DNA of 64,000 bases. It comes from Euzebyella saccharophila. Lineage in GTDB: Bacteria; Bacteroidota; Bacteroidia; Flavobacteriales; Flavobacteriaceae. Made by a program: the position numbers and the translations under genes. The stretch spans positions 1 through 64,000 of the forward strand of contig NZ_JACYFJ010000006.1 in NCBI RefSeq assembly GCF_014855495.1, read 5' to 3'. The notes under the pieces are model-generated. The model worked only from the letters and a program-made list of their open reading frames with translations. It was not told where the DNA came from and ran no database searches. Positions 63,338 to 64,000 of this stretch are shown here, in pieces; position 1 is the stretch's first letter, and each line of letters begins with the position of its first letter.

Positions 63338-64000
63338 ATGAAAAATCGTTTCCTAATTTTAATTTGTTCCCTCCTATTTGGTTTTACAGGTCAATCGCAG
63401 GAAGGAATTCCCGTTTATTTTGATTATCTGGCGGATAACTATTACTTGGTTTATCCTTCAATGGCCGGTATTAGTGAAGGTGGGAAAATAAGGGCTACCG
63501 CAAGGATGCAGTGGTTTAGTGTGGAGGATGCGCCTAACTTACAAACCTTGAATGCCAATTTTAGGTTAGGAGAGAGCAACAGTGGTGTGGGAGCCATTTT
63601 TTTTAATGATGCCAATGGATACCATTCCCAAACCGGACTAAAACTAACCTATGCACATCACTTAAAACTGGGTGGCGATGAAAGATACCTTAATCAGGTC
63701 TCATTTGGGTTAAGTCCCACCTATTTGCAGACCAGCTTGGATGAGTCCGAGTTTGTTTCGGCCGGACCGGATGATGCCATTACCGGAGCAAGATTGAGTG
63801 AAAGCTATTTTAATGTAGATTTTGGAATGTCCTACAGCTTAATGGATTTCTATGCCCATTTTGCCATCAACAACCTTTTGAGTAGTGACCGAAACCTGTA
63901 CCGTTATGGTAAAGGAAACGATATTACCCCCGTTGTTGATAACCTAAGACGCTACTTGGTGTCTGCCGGATATATTTTTGGAAAGCAAGAGTGGCAGTAT
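63338..64000 (+). CDS. PorP/SprF-family type IX secretion membrane protein, 5' part (cut by window end)
   Basis: The frame from ATG 63338 stays open for 221 codons to the edge. The product starts with a signal peptide MKNRFLILICSLLFGFTGQSQ, and then shows the PorP/SprF signature: GIPVYFDYLADNYYLVYPSMAG, TARMQWFSVEDAPNLQTL, and GAIFFNDANGYHSQTGLKLTYAHHLKL (each pattern read in parts), followed by regular amphipathic beta strands. In Flavobacterium johnsoniae SprF is needed for secretion of the adhesin SprB; family members form outer membrane beta-barrels partnering particular cell-surface proteins. The C-terminal third is missing. The window gives no partner adhesin gene, so its cargo is unknown. 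Confidence 0.9.
   Translation, partial: MKNRFLILICSLLFGFTGQSQEGIPVYFDYLADNYYLVYPSMAGISEGGKIRATARMQWFSVEDAPNLQTLNANFRLGESNSGVGAIFFNDANGYHSQTGLKLTYAHHLKLGGDERYLNQVSFGLSPTYLQTSLDESEFVSAGPDDAITGARLSESYFNVDFGMSYSLMDFYAHFAINNLLSSDRNLYRYGKGNDITPVVDNLRRYLVSAGYIFGKQEWQY

Overview
The window looks like a chromosomal segment of a marine-type member of the Flavobacteriaceae (Bacteroidota). The support is a Bacteroidota promoter signature (TTG ... TAnnTTTG) in front of several genes, an alternative complex III operon (actABCDEF), the giant gliding/type IX secretion protein SprA in a ruvA-sprA-gcvH neighbourhood, a PorP/SprF-family protein, a DUF2723/GT117 membrane protein, and weak use of Shine-Dalgarno sequences. 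The genus cannot be fixed from the sequence alone; Maribacter/Zobellia-like relatives are a guess.

Layout. 1-117: the terminal end of an IS3-family insertion sequence carrying the start of its first transposase ORF (minus strand). 130-3565: a strong bidirectional terminator and a large GT117-type membrane protein (minus). 3790-8711: tRNA-Gln, then the transcription/translation operon rimP-nusA-infB with its own promoter and a terminator-like leader hairpin, ending in a terminator shared with a convergent SPOR-domain gene. 9206-21186: a respiratory operon, actABCDEF-coxBA, encoding a quinol:cytochrome c reductase (alternative complex III) and the catalytic subunits of an aa3-type cytochrome oxidase. 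21280-24375: a GIN-domain secreted protein and a convergent acyl-CoA oxidase-like flavoprotein. 24489-27845: ruvB, a cytochrome P450 and queG. 28088-31168: a sucrose phosphorylase and an SLC45/GPH-type sugar transporter, which together make a compact sucrose-use cassette. 31267-42234: malic enzyme (maeB), ruvA, sprA, gcvH and a VanZ-like protein. 42288-42992: TonB. 43137-48413: a second cytochrome oxidase cluster holding heme O synthase, two subunit III-type proteins, subunit IV, a cysteine-less SCO-like protein, a true SCO1/SenC copper chaperone, DUF420 (CtaM-like) and a 76-residue CxxC membrane protein. 48520-58078: an eight-gene tripartite ABC efflux locus in which a permease-permease-adaptor module is present twice around one ATPase, with one TolC. 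58147-64000: tsaB, MscS channel, DUF255 thioredoxin-like protein, dodecin, a NifU-type iron-sulfur scaffold, and the 5' part of a PorP/SprF-family gene cut by the window end.

How the parts fit: complex III and oxidase subunits I/II are in one operon, while subunits III/IV and the heme and copper assembly factors are in a second cluster about 22 kb away, so both clusters are needed for one respiratory chain end. SprA and the PorP/SprF protein belong to gliding/type IX secretion. Imported sucrose would be split to glucose 1-phosphate and fructose.

Most of the window is core flavobacterial genome. I found no CRISPR array, rRNA, prophage, or recognisable new defence system. The most unusual items are the helix-hairpin-helix tail fused to ActC, the duplicated efflux module, the sucrose cassette, and the cysteine-less SCO paralogue next to a genuine SCO. 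No gene-free stretch exceeds 300 bases once the tRNA, promoters and terminators are counted.
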